Shown here one piece after another: positions 16,572 through 22,986 of a stretch of 47,716 bases of DNA. The DNA lies in IMG/VR virus record IMGVR_UViG_3300042556_001883, positions 1 through 47,716 of that record. The stretch is one strand, 5' to 3'. The notes under the pieces were generated by a model. It saw only the letters and a list, made by a program, of their open reading frames with translations, did no database searches and was not told the origin of the DNA. Source of the DNA: a virus. The position numbers and the translations under genes are program-made. Every line of letters begins with the position of its first letter. Within the stretch, counting starts at the first letter, position 1.

Positions 16572-17491
16572 TATCCAATGACCCAGGTTAACGGCATAGA
16601 TCCGTCTACATAATCTTTAAGTTCTTGTTCTAGCTTTTCCATTTCAGCTGTGGCTTCGCCTTTTAATGTAGCACCGTTGAGTTGTGTGCCACCTTGTGGT
16701 CCAGCAATGCTGGCAAATTTTTCTCTAGCTTCACCAACTATGCGTTTAGCAAAACTGTATGCATACTCTTGCACCCAAGGAAATGCCTGATAGTCATTCA
16801 AAATCATTGCATCCGGCTTGTAGTTATACAGATGCAACAGCACATCTTCGAACCCATTGGGGTCAGCATTGACTCCTACATATGGTATTTTACGAATCAG
16901 TGTAAGTTTTTTGGTGACTTTGTTGAATGTAAAGTTTAAATAACCACCAAACATACGCATGGCTAGTTTTTGATAATCTACAAACAATTCATAGTTAAGC
17001 AGTCCGCCTACTCGACCTGCTACCAACATGTAAGTGTTTAGATACCCTGATGCGAATGGTTCAAATTGGCTGGCTGTGGTGCCCGAAACAGATCCAATAC
17101 CTCTACGATATGCTGCACGAACATCCATAACAATACTAGGAAGAATAATTTCTTGCGTTTCTGGAAAAAGCTTCAGAAATGCATAGCTCTCTTCTTGGCT
17201 ATTAGCAGCTCGCTGACGATACTTAATTAATGCTTGATTTATCGCCATTTCATAATGCTCTTTGTCAAGCTCTACATCTACTATGCCATCGCCTAGACGC
17301 ATGCGAATGTAATCAGTAATTTCGGCTCGCTTTTTATTAAACGATACCAGCCATTCTGCGCCTTCATCAAACTCGATGTGCCCGGATCCTGACCCTGTGG
17401 CCGGATTGTATAGGCTGTCAGATTTAAGAACGCCGTTAGCGTAAAAATAAGTAGTATCTGGTGCTACATTGCCAGTAAAAGGGTTAGACAT
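16571..17491 (-). CDS. gp13: Neck protein gp13
   Basis: 306 aa versus 309 in T4. With gp14 it forms the neck that closes the filled head and docks the tail. Family landmarks are EITDYIRMRLGDGIVDVELD (about 57-76) with the following INQALIKYRQR helix, matching T4 LRRLG...INVEL, and a C-terminal block FPWVQEYAYSFAKRIVGEAR, IAGPQGGTQLNGATLK, and a final PLTWVIG corresponding to T4 GILVG. It has AGGA nine bases before the ATG and a late promoter at 17512. In T4 gene 14 follows directly, whereas here gp14 lies divergently beyond two unknown genes. Confidence 0.88.
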   Translation of the reverse strand: MSNPFTGNVAPDTTYFYANGVLKSDSLYNPATGSGSGHIEFDEGAEWLVSFNKKRAEITDYIRMRLGDGIVDVELDKEHYEMAINQALIKYRQRAANSQEESYAFLKLFPETQEIILPSIVMDVRAAYRRGIGSVSGTTASQFEPFASGYLNTYMLVAGRVGGLLNYELFVDYQKLAMRMFGGYLNFTFNKVTKKLTLIRKIPYVGVNADPNGFEDVLLHLYNYKPDAMILNDYQAFPWVQEYAYSFAKRIVGEAREKFASIAGPQGGTQLNGATLKGEATAEMEKLEQELKDYVDGSMPLTWVIG

Positions 17492-17511
17492 CCATGTTCC
17501 TAAAGTACAAA

Positions 17512-17518
17512 GTATTTA
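17512..17518 (-). promoter_or_regulatory. Late promoter of gp13 (TAAATAC)
   Basis: AATAAATACTTTG on the minus strand 20 bases before the gp13 ATG. It overlaps the stop codon of the upstream 389-aa gene. Confidence 0.65.
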
Positions 17519-18685
17519 TTGCACTTTAAGAAGAACAGTATCCAAATTTAACCGCCCGTTGCCTAATGTTTCTGTGGCCTTGATATCTTCTAAAAATTTA
17601 CGCAATTGCACTTTGTTTGCCTTAGCAAACTCTTTGAGCTTTTCTTCTGGCTTTCTAAGTGTTTTGCCGATACTTGTAGACTCATTGTATCCAGTTAGCG
17701 AAGTGCCTTTAACGCCTAATGGTCCTGTGACACTGTCAGCCACATACTTGTAAAGCTTACGAGTTTTTGTATTGTAACACCATAGTTCTTGTGCTCCAAT
17801 GATGTCCACTGGATTGATACTAACTAACTTCAGTGTCTTTTCTTCCTTCATGTATTTGAGCTTGCTGACAACTTTTTCTTTGTTGGGTGCTCGCTTGACT
17901 CGTGCTTTTTTGGTAGCTTTCTTTACATTACGATATTGATCCAGTGCATCCAGTATGCTTTGTATAAATGCATGATGCCGTTTGTAATCAGCTGCTTTGT
18001 AATGACGGTAAGCTTCGGCAATTTGTTCATCAGCTCGGCCAAGTGCTTCGCCTAGCTCAGTTTTGCGAGCCATAAACAAATCTTCAAACTTTTTAATTTG
18101 GCTTTGCGGAACTGCATTAGTTACTAGATACTCGTAGGCTCGAGGATCTACGGTTTTACCTAAAATAACCTCATCATACAGGCCTTCAAAGTGTGCCAGG
18201 TGCTCGCTGGTTTTTTCGTTGAGGCGATCTTGGATCGTTTTAACGGCACCAGGGGCTACAATTTTTTGTTCTGTAGCGGGTTCGTCTGGGATGTCACTGT
18301 TGATAATTTCATAGATGCGATCTTTGACATAGCCTAGTTCTTTTTCACGCAAAGGCATGCCCTGCTTGTGTGCCTTGATAAGACTGCAAACTGTAATAGG
18401 CAATAGCCGGTCACTGCTGCGAATAAACCGGCTAACTTCGTTTTTGCCGTAATGATCCTTCATCCAATCCGCAACATATTTTTTTAAATCTTTGGCGCTG
18501 TAAAAATAGTTGTAATATGTAAAGGACTTGCGTAAATGGTGATCAAACTCTTCTTGCGTCATTGCAAGGGCTCGCTCTGTATCCCACACTGGCTCTCTAC
18601 CAGTGTGCTTCTCATCAGCAAATAGTGGGTCACGCTTTTTGGGCGCGGTTTTTTTGGGTGCTTTTATGCTTTGTGCAAGTGCCAT
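17516..18685 (-). CDS. Conserved phage protein of unknown function under a sigma70 promoter
   Basis: 389 aa, Lys-rich and mostly helical. The basic N-terminus (KAPKKTAPKKRDPLF) is followed by PVWDTERALAMTQEEFDHHL and FTYYNYFYSAKDLKKYVADW, a pattern I recall in hypothetical proteins of aquatic T4-like phages. A basic stretch near 255-285 (KKATKKARVKRAPNKEK) suggests nucleic-acid contact. The C-terminal part has LWCYNTKTRKLYKYVA and a final KFLEDIKA helix. The ribosome site AAGGAG is strong. Unlike its neighbours it has a near-consensus sigma70 promoter (18715-18743), so it is probably expressed early or throughout infection. That argues for a regulatory or replication-related job rather than a structural one. 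Confidence 0.8.
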   Translation of the reverse strand: MALAQSIKAPKKTAPKKRDPLFADEKHTGREPVWDTERALAMTQEEFDHHLRKSFTYYNYFYSAKDLKKYVADWMKDHYGKNEVSRFIRSSDRLLPITVCSLIKAHKQGMPLREKELGYVKDRIYEIINSDIPDEPATEQKIVAPGAVKTIQDRLNEKTSEHLAHFEGLYDEVILGKTVDPRAYEYLVTNAVPQSQIKKFEDLFMARKTELGEALGRADEQIAEAYRHYKAADYKRHHAFIQSILDALDQYRNVKKATKKARVKRAPNKEKVVSKLKYMKEEKTLKLVSINPVDIIGAQELWCYNTKTRKLYKYVADSVTGPLGVKGTSLTGYNESTSIGKTLRKPEEKLKEFAKANKVQLRKFLEDIKATETLGNGRLNLDTVLLKVQ

Positions 18686-18714
18686 AGCAGACTCCTTGAG
18701 TTGTACAAAATATA

Positions 18715-18743
18715 ATTATACTATTCTTTTGGTTTTTCGTCAA
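18715..18743 (-). promoter_or_regulatory. Sigma70-type promoter TTGACG-N17-TATAAT
   Basis: On the minus strand TTGACG (18738-18743) is separated by 17 bases from a perfect TATAAT (18715-18720). The -35 lies inside the end of the 93-aa gene. A start near 18708 gives a short leader carrying AAGGAG before the 389-aa gene. Confidence 0.85.
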
Positions 18744-19002
18744 GTAAGGTTCCGAACATTAGCCAACCTTGCAAATCTTGCAACTCTTGTTGCACTTTTG
18801 TTAACTGCTCGTCGTAGTGTACAGAGTGCCCGTGTCTACGCCTATCCACATCCAGTTTACTTAATTGACCAACACTGGCTTCTAAATTTTTATACATTCT
18901 CTCCAGCTGTCGTTTGTTAACTATATTATGCATGGCCCATAAATTGCGCCTGATTTGCTGATCTATTGCGGGCCAATCTGATAGAGAATTAAAATCACTC
19001 AT
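18721..19002 (-). CDS. Small helical protein of unknown function
   Basis: 93 aa, nearly all helical: DWPAIDQQIRRNLWAMHNIV, RQLERMYKNLEASVGQLSKL, then a basic DRRRHGHSVHYDEQ and QQELQDLQGWLMFGTLL. Likely a small coiled-coil or regulatory protein; no family recognised. It has no ribosome site, and the -10 box of a strong sigma70-type promoter ends only five bases before the ATG, so either the mRNA is leaderless or translation begins at an internal Met. It is followed by the 389-aa gene, whose own promoter overlaps this gene's end. Confidence 0.65.
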   Translation of the reverse strand: MSDFNSLSDWPAIDQQIRRNLWAMHNIVNKRQLERMYKNLEASVGQLSKLDVDRRRHGHSVHYDEQLTKVQQELQDLQGWLMFGTLLDEKPKE

Positions 19003-19007
19003 AACAT

Positions 19008-19036
19008 AGTATATAGCTAAACCTAATTTGTGTCAA
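19008..19036 (-). promoter_or_regulatory. Sigma70-type promoter TTGACA-N17-TATACT
   Basis: Minus strand: perfect -35 TTGACA (19031-19036), 17-base spacer, -10 TATACT (19008-19013). It faces away from the gp14 late promoter at 19050, making a divergent early/late control region. The expected start falls at the ATG of the 93-aa gene. Confidence 0.85.
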
Positions 19037-19049
19037 TTTTGGTGTCCGC

Positions 19050-19056
19050 TAAATAC
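19050..19056 (+). promoter_or_regulatory. Late promoter of the gp14-gp15-Nudix operon (TAAATAC)
   Basis: The plus strand reads CGCTAAATACTAGATAACAG, then GATC and the GTG start of gp14. It is the same TAAATAC core used on the minus strand, here 19 bases before the start codon, with an AGGA ribosome site. Confidence 0.7.
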
Positions 19057-19075
19057 TAGATAACAGGATCAAATT

Positions 19076-20461
19076 GTGCCAAGATTATCACTTTGGAAAG
19101 ACGGAGCTCACACCAACGATTACAAGTATATGGATCGCAGAATTAGCGAAATGTTCACTGTGGGCGGCACTGGTATATTAGTACACAAATATCTTGGTAC
19201 TACTGAACAAAATCTCTCAAAAACTACTAGTGGCGCTCAAGTAGCGCCTGGTGCCACACTTGCATTTGCTAGCACTGCAGACATTGATTTAGGAATGTTT
19301 GTTACTGCATCAGGCGTTCCTACTGGAACTAAAGTTGCAGCCAAAACAGCAACAACCGTTACGCTGAGTGCAACCACCACTGCTGCTGTAGCAGCTGGAG
19401 CATCAGTTAAATTTTATACAGATGCAGCCAAACCCAGTTATACAAATCAATCTGCACTAAACATTCAAGATTTGTTATTTTTAGAAAACAGAGACAGAAA
19501 ATACGATCCGGATGTATATTCCATGCGTGGTATATATCAGGTCCAAGATGTAACATTTGATCTTAGTCAGTTTGGTATGTTTTTGCAAACTGGCACACTG
19601 TTCATGGTGTTCCATATCAACGACATGGTTGCCACTCTAGGGCGCAAACTAATGCCAGGTGATGTTATTGAACTAATGCATCTTAAAGATTATTATCCGC
19701 TAGACGATAGTTTACCTGTTGCTCTAAAAAGATATTATGTTATTAGTGATTGTAATAATGCCGCAGAAGGTTACTCGGCCACTTGGTGGCCTCATCTATG
19801 GCGCTGTAAGATCAACCCGCTTACAGACAGTCAAGAATACAAAGATATTCTCAATCAAATCAAACTTGATATTGATCCTATCACAGGCAATACTGGAAAT
19901 GTAACTTTAGGATCAGTATCTAGTATTATTGGCAAGTACATTGAAATCAATGATGCAATTTTACGTGAAGCCGAAACAAATGTTCCATATAGCGGTTATG
20001 ACATAAGCACACTTTACATAAAAAGTACTGAACCCGGTGGCGGTCCTGGAGATCCTAGTGGCGTAACAGCTGATAATGATACCAGTACTGCAGATGGTAA
20101 TATTATCAACACTGATGCAGGGATAGCATCACCAGATGCTACTATACATGGTTACTTAACTGGTACAGGTGGAGCACCAAACGGGCTACCAGTATATTCA
20201 GGGATAGCATTTCCCACTAATCCACTTGTAGGCGATTATGCATTAAGAACTGATTACTTGCCTAATAGGTTATTTAGATGGGATGGTCGTCGGTGGGTCA
20301 AAATTGAAGATAACGTTAGAACAACGTTAACACCCGGACCAAACAACACCACATTGCGTAGCAGCTTTGTAAACAACACAGACACATTTATTAACAACAG
20401 TGGTAATGTCACAGTAAGACAAAGTTTAAGTCAGGCTTTAAAACCTAAGGCAGATAATTAA
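19076..20461 (+). CDS. gp14: Neck protein gp14, enlarged
   Basis: 461 aa against 256 in T4. Partner of gp13 in the head-tail connector. The core (about 130-265) carries RDRKYDPDVYSMRGIYQVQD, FDLSQFGMFLQTGTLFMVFH, GRKLMPGDVIELMHLKDY, and ATWWPHLWRCKINPLTDSQE. These fit the T4 gp14 order of a surface domain followed by a GDxI strand. Residues about 45-118 are a Thr/Ala-rich insertion (TATTVTLSATTTAAVAAGAS) like a small Ig-type repeat. The C-terminal 100 residues contain GDYALRTDYLPNRLFRWDG and then RRWVKIED. GTG start, supported by AGGA and a late promoter. The stop overlaps the gp15 ATG (TAATG). Confidence 0.85.
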   Translation: MPRLSLWKDGAHTNDYKYMDRRISEMFTVGGTGILVHKYLGTTEQNLSKTTSGAQVAPGATLAFASTADIDLGMFVTASGVPTGTKVAAKTATTVTLSATTTAAVAAGASVKFYTDAAKPSYTNQSALNIQDLLFLENRDRKYDPDVYSMRGIYQVQDVTFDLSQFGMFLQTGTLFMVFHINDMVATLGRKLMPGDVIELMHLKDYYPLDDSLPVALKRYYVISDCNNAAEGYSATWWPHLWRCKINPLTDSQEYKDILNQIKLDIDPITGNTGNVTLGSVSSIIGKYIEINDAILREAETNVPYSGYDISTLYIKSTEPGGGPGDPSGVTADNDTSTADGNIINTDAGIASPDATIHGYLTGTGGAPNGLPVYSGIAFPTNPLVGDYALRTDYLPNRLFRWDGRRWVKIEDNVRTTLTPGPNNTTLRSSFVNNTDTFINNSGNVTVRQSLSQALKPKADN

Positions 20462-21819
20462 TGGCTCAACAATTTTTTTATGATGGACAGATAAGACGAT
20501 TTTTAGTTCAATTTATAAGAATCGTAAGTAATTTTGAAGTAGAATTTGGTAAAGATCGTGATGGTGTTCGTGCATTACAGCGAGTGCCTGTTTATTATGG
20601 AGACCCTAGTAGGCAAGGTGCAACTATACTAAGACAAAACAGTGAAAACATAATGAACGCAGTGCCTGCAATGAGCGCCTATATCAGCCAATTTTCATAT
20701 GACCAAACCAGAGTACAAGAACCTTACTTTGTAAGTAAGATGCAGTTACGTGAACGGCAATATGATCCCGAAACAGGCTTGTATTCTAATCAACAAGGCG
20801 ATACTTATACCATTGAAAGATTAATGCCTGTTCCTTATAATCTTGAAGTAAAATTAGATATTTGGACTAGCAACACTGAACAAAAAATGCAGTTGATTGA
20901 ACAACTAGCCGTATTATTCAATCCTTCATTTGAAATTCAAAGCACTGATAACTACATTGATTGGACAAGTTTGAGTTATGTACAATTAACTAATGTTTTG
21001 TGGTCTTCGCGCATAGTACCGACTAATGCAGAAGAATCAATTGATATAGCTACACTAACTTTTACTATGCCAATTTGGATTAGTGCTCCAGCTAAGGTAA
21101 AACGTCTAGGGGTAATTCAAAAATTTATTGGTAGCATTTATGATGAGCAGGGAGCGTTTAACGAATCAACTATTTTAACTAATCTTGTGTCACGTAGATA
21201 TGTAACTCCGTTGGACTATGGATTATTCTATTCTGGAAATCAATTGCAATTGTTGAAACCACAAGAAGTAGTCGACGGTAACGATAACATAATTAGCGTA
21301 ACACCGCCAACTACCTGGAAGTCAGTTATAGAAATTTATGGCACTTTGATTACCGGTACTACTGAAGTAAGATTGGCATTGCCCACAGGAACAGAGCTTA
21401 TTGGCACAATTGCATACCATCCAACAGATCCTTACATTTTACTTTTTGATCCATTTGAGGATACACAACCTGTTAACACGCTTCTTCCTGTTAATGCCAT
21501 TATAAATCCGCAAAAAATTAAAGTGGATAGCAATTTGCTTTCCCCGGCAGCAGGTACACGATATTTGCTCACAGATAACATTGGCAACGTTGGAAACATG
21601 GAAGGAAGCGTTGTTTGGGACGATTTAGTAGCATACGCAAATGATATAATTGAATTCAATGGCTCACAATGGCAAGTGGTATTTGACAGTGGCAGTGAAC
21701 CGAACACAGAATATGTAACAAATACATTAACAGGTATACAATACAGATGGACCGGAGAGGAATGGGTCAAAGCAGTTGAAGGTGTTTATCGAGGTGGTGA
21801 GTGGAGTCTAATCATATAG
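20461..21819 (+). CDS. gp15: Tail sheath stabiliser / tail terminator gp15, with C-terminal extension
   Basis: 452 aa against 272 in T4. gp15 forms the ring at the head-proximal end of the tail that locks the sheath and joins the neck. The first about 235 residues match: FFYDGQIRRFLVQFIRIVSN (T4 FGYFYNSSFRRY), RVPVYYGDPSR, VPAMSAYISQFSYD, VPYNLEVKLDIWTSNTEQKM, QLAVLFNPSFEIQ, and IDIATLTFTMPIWIS. Residues 240-452 are an added beta-rich part ending with IQYRWTGEEWVKA and GEWSLII, probably exposed on the neck. Its ATG overlaps the gp14 stop, and its end overlaps the Nudix GTG by 19 bases. Confidence 0.88.
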   Translation: MAQQFFYDGQIRRFLVQFIRIVSNFEVEFGKDRDGVRALQRVPVYYGDPSRQGATILRQNSENIMNAVPAMSAYISQFSYDQTRVQEPYFVSKMQLRERQYDPETGLYSNQQGDTYTIERLMPVPYNLEVKLDIWTSNTEQKMQLIEQLAVLFNPSFEIQSTDNYIDWTSLSYVQLTNVLWSSRIVPTNAEESIDIATLTFTMPIWISAPAKVKRLGVIQKFIGSIYDEQGAFNESTILTNLVSRRYVTPLDYGLFYSGNQLQLLKPQEVVDGNDNIISVTPPTTWKSVIEIYGTLITGTTEVRLALPTGTELIGTIAYHPTDPYILLFDPFEDTQPVNTLLPVNAIINPQKIKVDSNLLSPAAGTRYLLTDNIGNVGNMEGSVVWDDLVAYANDIIEFNGSQWQVVFDSGSEPNTEYVTNTLTGIQYRWTGEEWVKAVEGVYRGGEWSLII

Positions 21820-22247
21820 GATGTGGTGCTTTAATTTATAGTAGAGTAACGAAGAGATATCTTTTTTTACTTAGGAATCAAAAACGCCATGCAGGTTCAT
21901 GGGGTCTAGTTGGAGGCGGCGTTGAAGTAAACGAAAGTCCTGTAGAAGCATTACGCAGAGAAATTGTTGAAGAGATAGGCTCAATTGTTCTTGAAAAAAT
22001 AATACCTCTTGAAAAATTTACTGCTGATAACACAAACTTTGAATATCATACCTATTTACTCGTAGTTGAGAATGAGTTTGTTCCTGAATTAAACGACGAA
22101 CACCGTGGTTATGCTTGGACTGCCATAAGCGATCACCCTAAACCATTGCATCCAGGTGTGTGGAGAACATTTAGTTTTCGCAGTATAATTGATAAAATTT
22201 CAACAGTGGAAACTGTTATATGTCAGCCGCTGACACAAATTGTCTAA
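21801..22247 (+). CDS. Nudix hydrolase
   Basis: 148 aa. Hydrolyses nucleoside diphosphates linked to another moiety; the substrate cannot be read. The Nudix box is intact at residues 39-61: a Gly, five residues, Glu45, seven residues, then REIVEEIGS with the metal-binding Glu triad 54, 57 and 58. The preceding WGLVGGG is typical. GTG start at 21801 with GAGGTG just upstream, inside the end of gp15, so it is coupled to a structural gene. Possible roles are clearing oxidised or unusual nucleotides or trimming sugar nucleotides; the latter would suit the glycan-type genes nearby but is speculation. Its last 32 bases overlap the opposing DUF115-like gene. Confidence 0.9.
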   Translation: MESNHIGCGALIYSRVTKRYLFLLRNQKRHAGSWGLVGGGVEVNESPVEALRREIVEEIGSIVLEKIIPLEKFTADNTNFEYHTYLLVVENEFVPELNDEHRGYAWTAISDHPKPLHPGVWRTFSFRSIIDKISTVETVICQPLTQIV

Positions 22248-22986
22248 AATCAATTTGCTTAAAGTTCAAACAGTTTTTCCATGCTTCGGGTGTCCTAAAT
22301 TTTTTTGTCGGGCAAACTCTAATAAATTCAGTATCAGAATAAGTTTCCATAATATTTTTTAAACATACTACCCAATAATCTTCAGTCATTAAATAATCCA
22401 ATGGCGGGTAGTTGTTTGTTCCGGCAAACATATTATAAGTATTGTTAGGAGTGTCTATACCATCAAATCCTAACATAAAAATTCTTTTATGGCCATCAAA
22501 CGCTGCCATATAAGCAGACATTGCCCCGGCATTAAAATTTGGATTTTGTGGCAGAAAGCTAAACTTATCTGGATATAGTTCTAAAAATTTTGAATTAGCA
22601 TAAAATACTACGCCTGTGTTGTCTTTTGTCGTCTCAGCTATTTCTTTTATAACTCCATCTCCGACGCAGCTGACAAAATCTAATCTAAAATTCCTATAAA
22701 TTGCATTACAACCGTAAGTGAAAAAATTTCTCCTTTGTCTTTTTGAAATCCACGGCGTTGCAGCACCCCAAGGCGTAGTTTCTCTATATGGAAGAAAAAT
22801 AGTTAAATCAAATTGATTGGCAGTAACGCCGTTGCCGACCACAACAGCGTGGTCTGATAAAGTTGGAAATTGTGGGATAGCAATATCTTCAGTTTGGTAG
22901 CGCCACTGGTCTTCAATGTATAATCCTACTAAATTTACAGGTTCTTGTTCGATATCTTTACGATACAACTTTTGTAATACTGTCAT
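22216..22986 (-). CDS. DUF115/MAF-like, possible glycosyltransferase-type protein
   Basis: 256 aa. Residues 47-61 (AVVVGNGVTANQFDL) form a Rossmann-type GNG loop. TYGCNAIYRNFRLDFVSCVG follows, and 152-176 (NAGAMSAYMAAFDGHKRIFM, then LGFDG) match the pattern of DUF115 / motility-associated-factor proteins, which handle sugar transfer to flagellin or envelope glycans. A final block KQIDFRQFV is conserved in relatives I recall from aquatic T4-like phages. It shares an ATGA junction with the 961-aa fibre gene upstream, so it is translated from the fibre mRNA. Modifying the fibre or host surface sugars is a reasonable guess; activity is unproven. Confidence 0.7.
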   Translation of the reverse strand: MTVLQKLYRKDIEQEPVNLVGLYIEDQWRYQTEDIAIPQFPTLSDHAVVVGNGVTANQFDLTIFLPYRETTPWGAATPWISKRQRRNFFTYGCNAIYRNFRLDFVSCVGDGVIKEIAETTKDNTGVVFYANSKFLELYPDKFSFLPQNPNFNAGAMSAYMAAFDGHKRIFMLGFDGIDTPNNTYNMFAGTNNYPPLDYLMTEDYWVVCLKNIMETYSDTEFIRVCPTKKFRTPEAWKNCLNFKQIDFRQFVSAADI

